Shown here piece after piece: positions 1 through 8,091 of a stretch of DNA of 64,000 nucleotides. Made by a program: the position numbers and the translations under genes. Where the stretch lies: positions 1,054,001-1,118,000 of the forward strand of contig NZ_BAABBM010000001.1 in the NCBI RefSeq assembly GCF_039537965.1. The letters run 5' to 3'. The stretch's first letter is position 1; each line of letters starts with the position of its first letter. Origin of the DNA: Sphingomonas limnosediminicola. Its GTDB lineage: Bacteria; Pseudomonadota; Alphaproteobacteria; Sphingomonadales; Sphingomonadaceae. The notes beneath the pieces are model-generated. The model was not told the origin of the DNA. It saw nothing but the letters and a program-made list of their open reading frames with translations, and searched no databases.

Positions 1-1428
1 ACAGGTGCATTTGCACGGCATCGGATCCGATTCACATCAAACATTGCAGGGCCGATTTTCTTCGTCGCCGATCTGATTTGCCTTGGCCTCAGCGTACCCC
101 TTTCACTAATCGCCTACCGTCTGTTTTTCGCTGACCGGCTAGTCACGTCGGTCGGCATATTCGCATTTTCATCTGCTGGCGCGACCTACCTGCTGATCCG
201 GGCCTCACGTCACGCTTACAATCGCACGCTTGTGAACCTCTTCGAGCACGAAGCGGATTCTGTGATTGACGCGCTCGCAGCAGTGCTCATCGCCTCTGCA
301 CTCGTTTGGCAGTTCGGGATGATTGAGAATCTCTCGCGGGGCATTGCGATACTTTTCCTGCTTTCCTTCAGTGCTCTGCTTCTCGCATCGCGACCCATTG
401 TTCGCGGCGCCGTTCGGTACCTTGCCGGCAGCGGATCGATCGAACAGCGGATCGTCTTTTACGGCGCGGATCCGGCTTCGATAGCCATGATCCGCCGCAT
501 CATCGAGCTGATGGACCTACCGCACCTTAAGTATTTGGGAGTCGCCGACGACCGGCCGAAGGTGAAGTCGGTCGACGGCCTGAAGATGATCGGTGGGCTG
601 GACCAAGTGCTGGAACTCGCGCGTCAGGGCGAACTCGATCAGGTTCTGTTCTGCGTGCCGAACATGCCCCCGCAGCGTCTTCACGCAATCGTTGAAGAAC
701 TCAGCAACGTCTCCGTCGACGTTGCCGTCGTCCCGTCCGAGGCCATTCAGCTAGCACCGGATTATCGCGTGCACCTTCTCGGCCAGCTGCCCGTGCTGAC
801 GCTGTGGCAACGGCCGTTCCGTGACATCAACGGTCTAGTAAAGCGCGGCGAGGATCTGCTTATCGCCGGCACGGCGACGGCCCTTCTTTCACCGGTTATG
901 CTGATCGTTGGCTTACTCGTGAAAATCTCCAGCCCGGGCCCGGTTTTCTTCGTTCAGCCGCGCATTGGTTTTAACAATGAGCTCATCCGCGTGCTCAAGT
1001 TTCGTACCATGTTTGCCGACCGGTCGGACCTGAAGGCCGAGCAGACCACGACGGCAAACGACCCGCGCGTGACGCCGATCGGTCGCTGGCTGCGACGCCT
1101 GAGCCTTGACGAGCTGCCGCAGCTGCTGAACGTCATCAAGGGCGACATGTCGCTCGTCGGGCCGCGCCCGCACGCGACGCACATGAAGGTCGGCGAGCGT
1201 TATTATCAGGATGCGGTCCGTGGCTACGCCGGTCGCCATCGCGTGAAGCCCGGCATCACTGGACTGGCGCAGGTTAAGGGTGTGCGCGGCGAGATCCGCA
1301 CGATCGAGCGCGCGAAGCTCCGCGTCGAATATGATCGGAAATATATCGAGAATTGGTCGGTCTGGCTGGATCTCGGGATCTTGCTCGCGACTTTCCGCGC
1401 CGTCCTTTACGACGCCGACGCTTATTAA
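1..1428 (+). CDS. Undecaprenyl-phosphate sugar phosphotransferase (exopolysaccharide), 5' end cut by window
   Basis: Transfers a sugar-1-phosphate to undecaprenyl phosphate at the inner membrane, the first step of exopolysaccharide or O-unit assembly. The frame is open from base 1, so the start lies outside the window; a GTG at 232 is internal, because the residues before it form hydrophobic membrane segments. At least four N-terminal hydrophobic stretches precede a CoA-binding-like middle domain. The C-terminal catalytic domain carries [26 protein letters not shown] in two adjacent parts, and KPGITGLAQ, all diagnostic of the WcaJ/PssY/GumD polyprenyl glycosylphosphotransferase family. It converges on a surface-polysaccharide operon on the other strand, 3 bases away. 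The sugar specificity cannot be read from sequence. Confidence 0.93.
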   Translation, partial: TGAFARHRIRFTSNIAGPIFFVADLICLGLSVPLSLIAYRLFFADRLVTSVGIFAFSSAGATYLLIRASRHAYNRTLVNLFEHEADSVIDALAAVLIASALVWQFGMIENLSRGIAILFLLSFSALLLASRPIVRGAVRYLAGSGSIEQRIVFYGADPASIAMIRRIIELMDLPHLKYLGVADDRPKVKSVDGLKMIGGLDQVLELARQGELDQVLFCVPNMPPQRLHAIVEELSNVSVDVAVVPSEAIQLAPDYRVHLLGQLPVLTLWQRPFRDINGLVKRGEDLLIAGTATALLSPVMLIVGLLVKISSPGPVFFVQPRIGFNNELIRVLKFRTMFADRSDLKAEQTTTANDPRVTPIGRWLRRLSLDELPQLLNVIKGDMSLVGPRPHATHMKVGERYYQDAVRGYAGRHRVKPGITGLAQVKGVRGEIRTIERAKLRVEYDRKYIENWSVWLDLGILLATFRAVLYDADAY

Positions 1429-1431
1429 TTA

Positions 1432-2301
1432 TTAAGCGGGCTCGCCCAACTTCTCGTTGATCAGGCTGATCGTGTTCTGGATGTTGCCGCGCGAGGATGC
1501 ACCGAACACAATCGACTGGACGTAAGGCTCATCGAGCACCCACTCGATTGCCTCGCGCGGCGCGATGCCACCCGACGCGAAGATCGACATGGCGATCATC
1601 CGCGGCGAGTACCGCTCGGCCGCATCGCGATATCCCTGGATGCCACCGCTCATGCGGAAGCCGATCTTGTTGACGTTGGCGCAGACGATCGGGTTCTTGA
1701 CCCCTGCTTCGTCGAGCAACGGTAGTAACATGGGCACGTTCATCGTAATGAAGCCGGGTTCCGCGCCATATTTCTTCTTCACGTGCCGGGCGAAAGCGCC
1801 CAGCGCGTCGACGGCCCGAAGGCCGATTACAAGGTCGGTGACGACGTTCTGAAGGAAGATGATCGGCGTCGGCAGGCCATGGAACATTTTCATTTCGGCA
1901 TCGACGAGCAAGCCGATCATCGCGCTCATGTCCTGCGTCGCGAGCGCCCTGCCGCCGCGAAGCACGGTGTCGACCAGGCCATCCTTGGGCAGGAACTTAC
2001 GGAGCGCATCGAAATAGCCGAGCTCGGTCACCGCGTTCGCGTATTTGTGCGCATAGGGCATGCACGGAAGGAGGTTGAAGCCTTCCCACTTGGCCGGTGC
2101 CGTCCGCATCAGGTCGCAGACGTCGGCGATGCGGTCGTGGGTCGTGCACATGAACCCGCCGGCGCCTAGTTCCTTCGCGGCTTCCAGCACGCGCATGATC
2201 TCGCCGAGGTCCTGGAAGCGCATCGCCTGTTGGCGCGCCTTTTCCTCGGACATGTGGTTAACGCCGAAGAACTGGTTGTCGCCGAAGAGAATCCTGTCCA
2301 C
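1432..2301 (-). CDS. Uncharacterised protein of exopolysaccharide locus, possible TIM-barrel enzyme
   Basis: I do not recognise a named family for these 289 residues. The protein is soluble, with no signal peptide or membrane span. It begins with a short strand followed by FGDNQFFGVNH, and shows alternating strand-helix units such as ITMNVPMLLPLL, NPIVCANVNKIGF and SIVFGASS near the C-terminus, which is the look of a (beta/alpha)8 barrel resembling aldo/keto reductases. The last gene of a three-gene minus-strand operon, it lies 2 bases after the WecG-like glycosyltransferase. Context suggests a role in making or modifying a nucleotide- or lipid-linked sugar, but that is inference only. Confidence 0.85.
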   Translation of the reverse strand: MDRILFGDNQFFGVNHMSEEKARQQAMRFQDLGEIMRVLEAAKELGAGGFMCTTHDRIADVCDLMRTAPAKWEGFNLLPCMPYAHKYANAVTELGYFDALRKFLPKDGLVDTVLRGGRALATQDMSAMIGLLVDAEMKMFHGLPTPIIFLQNVVTDLVIGLRAVDALGAFARHVKKKYGAEPGFITMNVPMLLPLLDEAGVKNPIVCANVNKIGFRMSGGIQGYRDAAERYSPRMIAMSIFASGGIAPREAIEWVLDEPYVQSIVFGASSRGNIQNTISLINEKLGEPA

Positions 2302-2303
2302 GC

Positions 2304-3134
2304 CTAAGCTGCCTTTACTTCATTCGCGACGGCGATCGTCTGCCCGAGCTTGGCTGGCGGCCGGTAAAGGCCGAGCCGGTCGAACAGGACGAGCCAGAAG
2401 AATTCGAGCGTCCTCGCATAGCGGCGCCAATAGCGGCGCGGCTCCGTAACCATGCGATAGACCCATTCAAGGCCGTTCTGCGCCATCCACTGCGGGGCGC
2501 GCACGACTGCCTGGGCTTCGTAATCGATGGTCGCGCCAACTCCCATACAGACTTTCACGGTCGGCATCAGGTGCCGGTTGCGGACGATCCAGATTTCCTG
2601 CTTCGGCGCACCAAGCCCGACGATGAGGCAAGTTGCCTTGCATTCGTTAATCATGCGGATCGCTTCAGCAGTTTCGCCGGGATCATTGACGAAGTTCATC
2701 GACGGACCGTGTGCGCCGACCACCACTTCGCGTCCGGCGATGCCATTGATGCGCTGCCGCGCCTGTTCAGCAATGCCCGGCTTGGCGCCGAGCATGAAAA
2801 TGCGAACGTCCGGATTGTCCGCGTGCCGGCGCCAATAGGCGGGGACAATGTCGGACCCGGAGGCCTTGGACTGAATGGCGCGGCCCAGAAACTTCAGGCC
2901 CCAATAGACATATTTGCTGTCGGACGAGACGATCGCGGCCTGCCGGTAGGCCTCCACAAAATCCGCATTACGCTGAAGGTGGTAAAGGTGATCAGGATTG
3001 AGCGTCCACAAGATGCCTTCATCGAGGCGATCCACAACCTGCTCAACCATCAAATCATCGACCCACGCGTTGAGGATCCGGCACTTCTTCCAGGCCGGGT
3101 ACCGCGAAGAGCTTACTGGGATGATGCTGTTCAC
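2304..3134 (-). CDS. WecG/TagA/CpsF family glycosyltransferase
   Basis: A GT26-type glycosyltransferase that adds a sugar to a lipid-linked acceptor on the cytoplasmic face of the membrane. The 276-residue protein shows family motifs in order: TLNPDHLY near residue 45, VGLGAPKQEIW near 175, GVGATIDYEA near 205, and the C-terminal RAPQWMAQNGLEWVYRM block followed by EPRRYWRRY. The start codon overlaps the stop of the upstream dehydrogenase by 4 bases, so the two are translationally coupled. The C-terminal amphipathic, Arg-rich region is the membrane-association part of this family. Donor and acceptor sugars are unknown. Confidence 0.92.
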   Translation of the reverse strand: MNSIIPVSSSRYPAWKKCRILNAWVDDLMVEQVVDRLDEGILWTLNPDHLYHLQRNADFVEAYRQAAIVSSDSKYVYWGLKFLGRAIQSKASGSDIVPAYWRRHADNPDVRIFMLGAKPGIAEQARQRINGIAGREVVVGAHGPSMNFVNDPGETAEAIRMINECKATCLIVGLGAPKQEIWIVRNRHLMPTVKVCMGVGATIDYEAQAVVRAPQWMAQNGLEWVYRMVTEPRRYWRRYARTLEFFWLVLFDRLGLYRPPAKLGQTIAVANEVKAA

Positions 3135-4219
3135 GACCGCCCGAGCACACGCGACAGCAGGCCGCGCTTCGCATCATTGGCCGCAACCGGCCGTGCCACC
3201 GTCACATCGCCACCGGCAGCGGACCGGATCATGCGAATGGTCGCGTCCGTCATCGCCGCGTCGGCGAAGCTGTTCACCACTTCCTTCGACTTACCGGACA
3301 CCCGATCGCGGAATGTCTCAAGCTGCGCCGAATATTCCTCGCCGCGGATGTAGAATTCGACGGGCTGCGTGAGGTCGGTCGTGTATCGGACGTTCCAGCC
3401 TTCCTCGTAACCTGCGGGCGCATCGATCGCGTCGGTGAGGAATACGCGCAGTTCCTGCCGGTCGGCGTAAAGCTTCCCTCGGTCGCCCCAAACGGTGATC
3501 TGCGTCGTCATTTTCCGCTGCGACGAGTCCGACCAATTGACCGACAGCTGGCCCGAAACGTCGCCATAACGAAGCGAGGCATAAACCTCATCCTCAACGC
3601 CCTTGGAAAAAATGCTGCTCAGAATGGCGCTGTCGCACCCTGTCGAGGCGCCGAAATACCAGTTGAGCAAATTCAGCGGATGCGCGGCATAATCCAGCAA
3701 CGCGCCACCGCCGAGTTCGGCCTTGCCCCGCCACGTCGGCTTCGAAGGCCGCGTGACCACGGGGCCATAGGCCTCGGCAGTGACATGGCTCACTCTGCCC
3801 AGCGCGCGAGCGTCAAGCAGCCGCTTCATCTCACCGAATACGGCAACGAAGCGATTATGATAGCCGACCTGCGTCACTAGGCCTTTTTCGTCCGCCAGCG
3901 CCGCAAGCTCGACACTGACCTGCTCATTCAGCGTTAGCGGCTTCTCGCAGAAGACGTGGATCCCGCGGCTCAGCGCATCGCGAACGATCGCCTCGTGCGA
4001 GATGGTCGGGGTCGCGACGATCACTGCCTCGAGCCCATCGATAGCCAACGCGTCCTTGGCATCGCTTACGTGCTTAAGCCCGGTGACCTTCGCCAGCGCA
4101 GACCCGACGAGCGGGGCGGAATCCGCCATTGCGACGATCTCAATGCCGGGCAAACCGTTGGCGATCGCAAGGTGCGACAGCCCCATCTTGCCCAGGCCGA
4201 TGACGGCCATTTTCGTCAT
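3131..4219 (-). CDS. Gfo/Idh/MocA family oxidoreductase
   Basis: A 362-residue NAD(P)-dependent sugar oxidoreductase. The N-terminal Rossmann fold has the dinucleotide motif VIGLGKMG followed by an acidic MADS end of the second strand. The EKPL motif (HVFCEKPLTLN, about residue 90) carries the lysine of the family active site, and a C-terminal alpha/beta substrate domain follows. First gene of the minus-strand operon with the glycosyltransferase and the uncharacterised protein, so it probably makes or modifies a nucleotide sugar for the surface polysaccharide (for example oxidation at C3, as in WlbA-like members). The exact substrate is not deducible. Confidence 0.9.
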   Translation of the reverse strand: MTKMAVIGLGKMGLSHLAIANGLPGIEIVAMADSAPLVGSALAKVTGLKHVSDAKDALAIDGLEAVIVATPTISHEAIVRDALSRGIHVFCEKPLTLNEQVSVELAALADEKGLVTQVGYHNRFVAVFGEMKRLLDARALGRVSHVTAEAYGPVVTRPSKPTWRGKAELGGGALLDYAAHPLNLLNWYFGASTGCDSAILSSIFSKGVEDEVYASLRYGDVSGQLSVNWSDSSQRKMTTQITVWGDRGKLYADRQELRVFLTDAIDAPAGYEEGWNVRYTTDLTQPVEFYIRGEEYSAQLETFRDRVSGKSKEVVNSFADAAMTDATIRMIRSAAGGDVTVARPVAANDAKRGLLSRVLGRS

Positions 4220-4527
4220 TTACGCGATCGTCCCCGTCATTACTGGCAATTGCTCGTATGCTGGCCGGCCCGGTCGCATCAAGCCTCGTCTTCCGGCTAG
4301 GGTTTGTTCTTTAATGTTCCGCTAAGGGACAGCGCCAATTGCGAAACCCCTCCCCGCCCCTTTGTTCAATATAGGCTAACTGGTAAAGGGTGAACCGGGT
4401 CAGCTGAGGATAGTTTCGCGCACATGAGATTCCTTCGGGCACCCGTTACCGAGAGGCGCCAGTCGTGCGCCCTCGGGAAGGCACGCATCATTCAGTCTTA
4501 TGCCGCGCTCGCGCGCGAGGGATCGTA
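4220..4527. promoter_or_regulatory. Divergent intergenic region (308 bases)
   Basis: No credible gene. It separates the minus-strand polysaccharide operon from the plus-strand cell wall hydrolase and must hold both promoters. It is noticeably less GC-rich around 4300-4400 than the flanking genes. A GAGGGA Shine-Dalgarno at 4517-4522 sets the downstream start. I could not place -35/-10 elements with confidence. Confidence 0.4.
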
Positions 4528-5604
4528 ATGAGCGTGCATCTTCTCGATCTCGAGCGGCCGCGCCGGTCCGCGCTTCAACGGGCGATCCCTTATGCGTTAG
4601 CCATGCTTGCGCTCGCGCTCGCGACCGCCGGCCTTTTCGCCAACGCCAACAAGGTCGAGGACCTGCGCCGCGCGCAGCGGGCCGCCAAGATCGCCAGCTC
4701 CACCGGCGAAGCGGTGGCACCCCTAAACGTGGTCAAGCCGCTGACGCCAGAAGAGGCGCTCAAGGCGAACGAGGACCGGCCCTTTGACATCACGCCGGAT
4801 ACCCCGGCCAAGCAATTCCGGCTTATCGCCGATGACGGGAGCCGCGAACGCGCGCTCGAATGCCTTACGCAAGCCGTCTACTACGAAGCGGCAACCGAGG
4901 GTATCGACGGTCAGCGAGCAGTTGCCCAGGTCGTCTTGAATCGAATGCGACATCCAGGCTTCCCGTCGACCGTATGCGGCGTGGTGTATCAGGGCTCGAA
5001 TCTTCCCACCGGTTGCCAGTTCACATTCACGTGCGATGGGGCTCTGATGCGCAATCCCATCCCATCAATCTGGGCCCGGGCCAAGAAAATCGCCTCGCAG
5101 GCGCTTGAGGGAAAGGTCTTTGCTGCGGTTGGGCACGCAACCCACTATCATGCCGATTACGTGCTTCCATATTGGGCCGACTCGCTTGCGAAGCAGGTCC
5201 AGATCGGGCACCACATCTTCTATCGCCTGCAAGGCAGACTGGGCACTCAGGCGGCGTTTTCGCAGCGCTACGGCGGTAAGGAACCACTGCTAGCGACGGA
5301 GCCATCGACGGCGTCCGTGGCAGCTGAGGCCGCGGATCAAGCGCAGGCACTTCTAAATTCCGGTCTAACGACGCCGACTCCGCTTGCGGCAGATGGTGCA
5401 GGCATCGCCGGAGGCAACAATCAGCCGAAACAGGTCCTCCTCGCAGATGCAGGCAAAGGCACTCTACTGATCGACGAAGGCGTTCCGCCGCCCTCCGGCA
5501 CCAAGCGGCGGGCGCGACAAGACTGCAGCGCCCCTTCCGAGAAGCAGATTCGACCGGTAGCGCCTACCGACATGCATGCCGGTAATCCGTTCAGCGATTG
5601 CTAG
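4528..5604 (+). CDS. Cell wall hydrolase, SleB family
   Basis: A 358-residue membrane-anchored peptidoglycan hydrolase. I chose the ATG at 4528 because GAGGGA lies 5 bases upstream; an in-frame upstream start at 4465 has no such site. Residues about 17-35 are a hydrophobic anchor. The SleB/Hydrolase_2 domain spans about 110-235: AVYYEAATEGIDGQRAVAQV, LNRMRHPGFPSTVCGVVYQG, CQFTFTCDG and GHATHYHADYVLPYWA, with the conserved Glu of YYEA. In spore formers SleB is a lytic transglycosylase; in this non-spore-forming context it is a general wall hydrolase. A Pro/Ala-rich C-terminal tail of about 120 residues follows. The stop abuts the ATG of the FkbM gene. Confidence 0.9.
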   Translation: MSVHLLDLERPRRSALQRAIPYALAMLALALATAGLFANANKVEDLRRAQRAAKIASSTGEAVAPLNVVKPLTPEEALKANEDRPFDITPDTPAKQFRLIADDGSRERALECLTQAVYYEAATEGIDGQRAVAQVVLNRMRHPGFPSTVCGVVYQGSNLPTGCQFTFTCDGALMRNPIPSIWARAKKIASQALEGKVFAAVGHATHYHADYVLPYWADSLAKQVQIGHHIFYRLQGRLGTQAAFSQRYGGKEPLLATEPSTASVAAEAADQAQALLNSGLTTPTPLAADGAGIAGGNNQPKQVLLADAGKGTLLIDEGVPPPSGTKRRARQDCSAPSEKQIRPVAPTDMHAGNPFSDC

Positions 5605-6315
5605 ATGCTCTCTCACAGTAAGCTTGGCGTGAAGCGCCTGCTGTCTAAGGCCCTTGGTCGAGAGTTCGTAGCACCCGAGGAGCTTGCCTACCGTCGACTG
5701 CAAACGAAAGGCTTTAGGCCGACCTTCATGATCGACGTCGGCGCCTACGAAGGTAATTGGACGCGGCTAGCGCGCCGTGTCTTCGGAGATGTACCGACAT
5801 TGATGATTGAAGCACAGCTTTCAAAGCGGCCCATCTTGGAAAAGGTGTCTCACGAACTCGCCGACGTCCGTTATGCGCAGGCGCTTCTCAGCAGTGCCAG
5901 CGGAGAACGAAGACAATTTTTTGAAATGGAAACGGGATCGTCGATGTTCTCAGAGAATAGCAACGCTCCCCGCACAACTCGCGAATTGAGAACGTGCACG
6001 CTCGACGAGCTGGCCGGAGAAGTCCCTCGCGGGGCTTTCCTCAAGATCGACGTTCAAGGCGCGGAGCTCGAGGTTCTCGGCGGCGGTGAGCGGGCCCTCG
6101 CGGCCTGTGAGTTGGTCCAGCTCGAAGTCGCTCTTCTGCCTTACAACGAGGGCGCCCCGACCGCGCTCGAAGTCCTAAGCTACATGGCGGAGCGCGATTT
6201 TTCGCCTTTTGACATCAGCGGCTTCAGCCGCCCGAACGGCATAGACCTTGCTCAAGTCGACTTCCTGTTCGCACGACCCACCTCGAAGCTGAGGACGCAC
6301 TTCTTCACCTTCTGA
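5605..6315 (+). CDS. FkbM family methyltransferase
   Basis: A 236-residue SAM-dependent methyltransferase. Motif I is MIDVGAYEGNWT near residue 42 and the FkbM signature FLKIDVQGAELEVLGG lies near 147, followed by VQLEVALLPY. Members O-methylate sugars, glycolipids or polyketides. It starts on the base after the stop of the SleB gene, so the two are surely co-transcribed and probably coupled. The polysaccharide genes next door make a sugar substrate likely. Codon use is less GC-rich than in the housekeeping genes further right, which may indicate transfer. Confidence 0.88.
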   Translation: MLSHSKLGVKRLLSKALGREFVAPEELAYRRLQTKGFRPTFMIDVGAYEGNWTRLARRVFGDVPTLMIEAQLSKRPILEKVSHELADVRYAQALLSSASGERRQFFEMETGSSMFSENSNAPRTTRELRTCTLDELAGEVPRGAFLKIDVQGAELEVLGGGERALAACELVQLEVALLPYNEGAPTALEVLSYMAERDFSPFDISGFSRPNGIDLAQVDFLFARPTSKLRTHFFTF

Positions 6316-6666
6316 GCGCATTTCTGCGTCGCAACCCGGTTAGAGCGCGCCCTCGCGAGCCATTTCGCGTCTGAGCAGGCGTCAGATTTGAAACAAGATG
6401 CCGATTACCGAAGCGGGCATCGGAAGTACTTCGAACAGCACCTTCTATCTGTCTCTGCGGTAAGAGGGACCTCGCCCCTCTGCAACGCGGTGTTTAGACG
6501 CGATTGGCTCCCGAAGCGCCTTCGCGGATCGGCCGTTAACCTTCGCGCCACCAAAAGGAATTCAACTGAGAAGGTGACCGTGGCCTTAACGTCTCATTTA
6601 CCCTATCTTTACGTTGAGAACCCACTCTCGCGGCGAAGAATTCTTGCCGTCTAGAGGACCCATTAC
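6316..6666. other. Intergenic region (351 bases), no supported gene
   Basis: A TTG-initiated 88-codon frame at 6388-6654 exists, but its product is basic, has no recognisable features and lacks a ribosome binding site, so I do not call it. The stretch 6590-6620 is AT-rich compared with the surroundings and is a plausible promoter zone for the downstream DUF1996 gene. A GAGGAC at 6653-6658 is its likely ribosome binding site. Confidence 0.5.
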
Positions 6667-8013
6667 ATGAGCGACGGATTTCTCGCATTCAAAGGTCTCG
6701 CTTGGGGAGCCGCAGCGCTTTTCGTCGGAGCCGCACTCATGCCGTCGGCCACCGGCGGTAAGTTCGATCCCTTGCGGATATCTGCGCGCGCGGAAACCAG
6801 CTCCGGCCCGGTTAGAGCCGGCAGTGGGAAGAAAAAGAGCTCGACAACTTCGACCAGCGGCGGGACTCCAACTCCAACTCCAACTCCAACTCCAAGTCCA
6901 ACGCCAACTCCGACGACAAGCACGACGTCTGCAGGCGGTTTTACGGAATTGACGACGATTCCCTCGGAGTTTCCGACCGCGACGGCGCTTGTGCCGACAT
7001 GGGGCAGTGGAGCTATCCCACCCAGCATGGGGTCGGACCCCTTAGGCGCGTTCCGGTTCATCTGCGGCGCCGGACCGTTGAAGTACGATGATCCCATCCA
7101 GTACCCAGGCCAGCCCGGACGTTCTCACCTCCACCAGTACTACGGAAATACGAGAACGGACGCGTATTCAACTTATGAGTCCTTGCGAGCTTCCGGTGAC
7201 GGAACCTGCGGTAGCGATGGGAATGGTCACACGCTGAATCGCTCCGCGTACTGGATTCCTGCGATGCTGGACGGCAAGGGTAATGTCGTTCAGCCTGACT
7301 TTATAACCATCTATTACAAACGGTTGCCCGACAGCGATAGCCGCTGTCATCCGGAGACGAACACTGCGGCTCTGGGAAAATGCATCGCGTTACCCAATGG
7401 GTTGCGTTTCATTTCGGGCTCGAACATGCAGGGCGGTTACCGCCAGGCTCATTTGCCGGCCCACGTCGCGTATGCTTGGCCGTACCGTTATAATTGCGTA
7501 ACGAGCAATGGCAGCTCAAACAGCGGCAGTGGCTGGTATATGTCACTGGATGAAGCCACGCCAAATTGTGCAGTCGGTGATTCAATTGAGGCAATCGTAC
7601 AGATGCCTAGCTGTTGGGACGGCAAGAACTTGGATGTGCCTGACCATGGATCGCACGTCGACTACCCCTATAATGGTCGTTGCGACGACGCCCACCCCTT
7701 CGTCATACCCGCATTCTTAATCTCGGTCGCATATCGTATCGCGCCGGGCGATGATGCGAGTAAGTGGACACTATCTAGTGATGCGATGGACCCGAGTAAG
7801 CCACGAGGTTGGTCGCTCCACGCCGACTGGTTCGGGGCTTGGGATCCGCAGACTTTGGCGACGTGGACCGACAACTGCATCAACAAGCATTTGTCTTGCA
7901 CGGGCGGCGACTTGGGCAACGGCACTCAAATGAAGGGAGCCATGCAGCCATCGTACGGCTGGACTAACCCGAAACACCTCGTTCCCATTCCCGCCGGCGG
8001 CATGGCAATGTGA
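6667..8013 (+). CDS. DUF1996 domain exported protein with Pro-Thr linker
   Basis: A 448-residue secreted or surface protein of unknown biochemical role. An N-terminal hydrophobic segment (about residues 8-27) acts as signal or anchor. Residues about 55-90 are a low-complexity Ser/Thr/Pro linker made of repeated Pro-Thr. The DUF1996 domain follows: ICGAGPLKYDDPIQYPGQPG, RSHLHQYYGNT, SAYWIPAMLD, and several Cys residues that could form disulfides in the periplasm. DUF1996 proteins are common in fungi and some bacteria, and a carbohydrate-related role is only a guess. Codon use is relatively AT-tolerant, which together with the patchy family distribution suggests acquisition. Confidence 0.88.
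   Translation: MSDGFLAFKGLAWGAAALFVGAALMPSATGGKFDPLRISARAETSSGPVRAGSGKKKSSTTSTSGGTPTPTPTPTPSPTPTPTTSTTSAGGFTELTTIPSEFPTATALVPTWGSGAIPPSMGSDPLGAFRFICGAGPLKYDDPIQYPGQPGRSHLHQYYGNTRTDAYSTYESLRASGDGTCGSDGNGHTLNRSAYWIPAMLDGKGNVVQPDFITIYYKRLPDSDSRCHPETNTAALGKCIALPNGLRFISGSNMQGGYRQAHLPAHVAYAWPYRYNCVTSNGSSNSGSGWYMSLDEATPNCAVGDSIEAIVQMPSCWDGKNLDVPDHGSHVDYPYNGRCDDAHPFVIPAFLISVAYRIAPGDDASKWTLSSDAMDPSKPRGWSLHADWFGAWDPQTLATWTDNCINKHLSCTGGDLGNGTQMKGAMQPSYGWTNPKHLVPIPAGGMAM
6865..6918 (+). repeat. Hexanucleotide tandem repeat (ACTCCA) inside DUF1996 gene
   Basis: Five perfect ACTCCA units run from 6865 to 6894, followed by diverged units AGTCCA, ACGCCA, ACTCCG and ACGACA. It encodes the (Thr-Pro)n linker. 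The unit is a multiple of three, so gain or loss of copies changes linker length without a frameshift. Confidence 0.9.
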
Positions 8014-8091
8014 TGAACTGGGCTGAGCCGGTTACGTGCCGGCTCTGCCTCCTTCATGCGGTCCGCACGGACACGAGGTTAAACGCAACAA

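Noticed and set aside
1783..2449. Long plus-strand frames inside the polysaccharide operon (and similar frames opposite rnr, kynU, dnaB, nusA, infB and pnp)
   Set aside because: High GC produces long antisense frames; their products are Arg/Pro/Ser-rich and contain no domains, while the opposite strand encodes clear families.
4311..4325. TTAA-N7-CTAA resembling a CtrA binding box
   Set aside because: One half-site deviates from TTAA and the surrounding genes are not typical cell-cycle targets; a single imperfect match is expected by chance.
6388..6654. 88-codon TTG-initiated frame between FkbM and DUF1996 genes
   Set aside because: No ribosome binding site, basic product without domain features, and frame lies in an AT-variable intergenic region; most likely chance.
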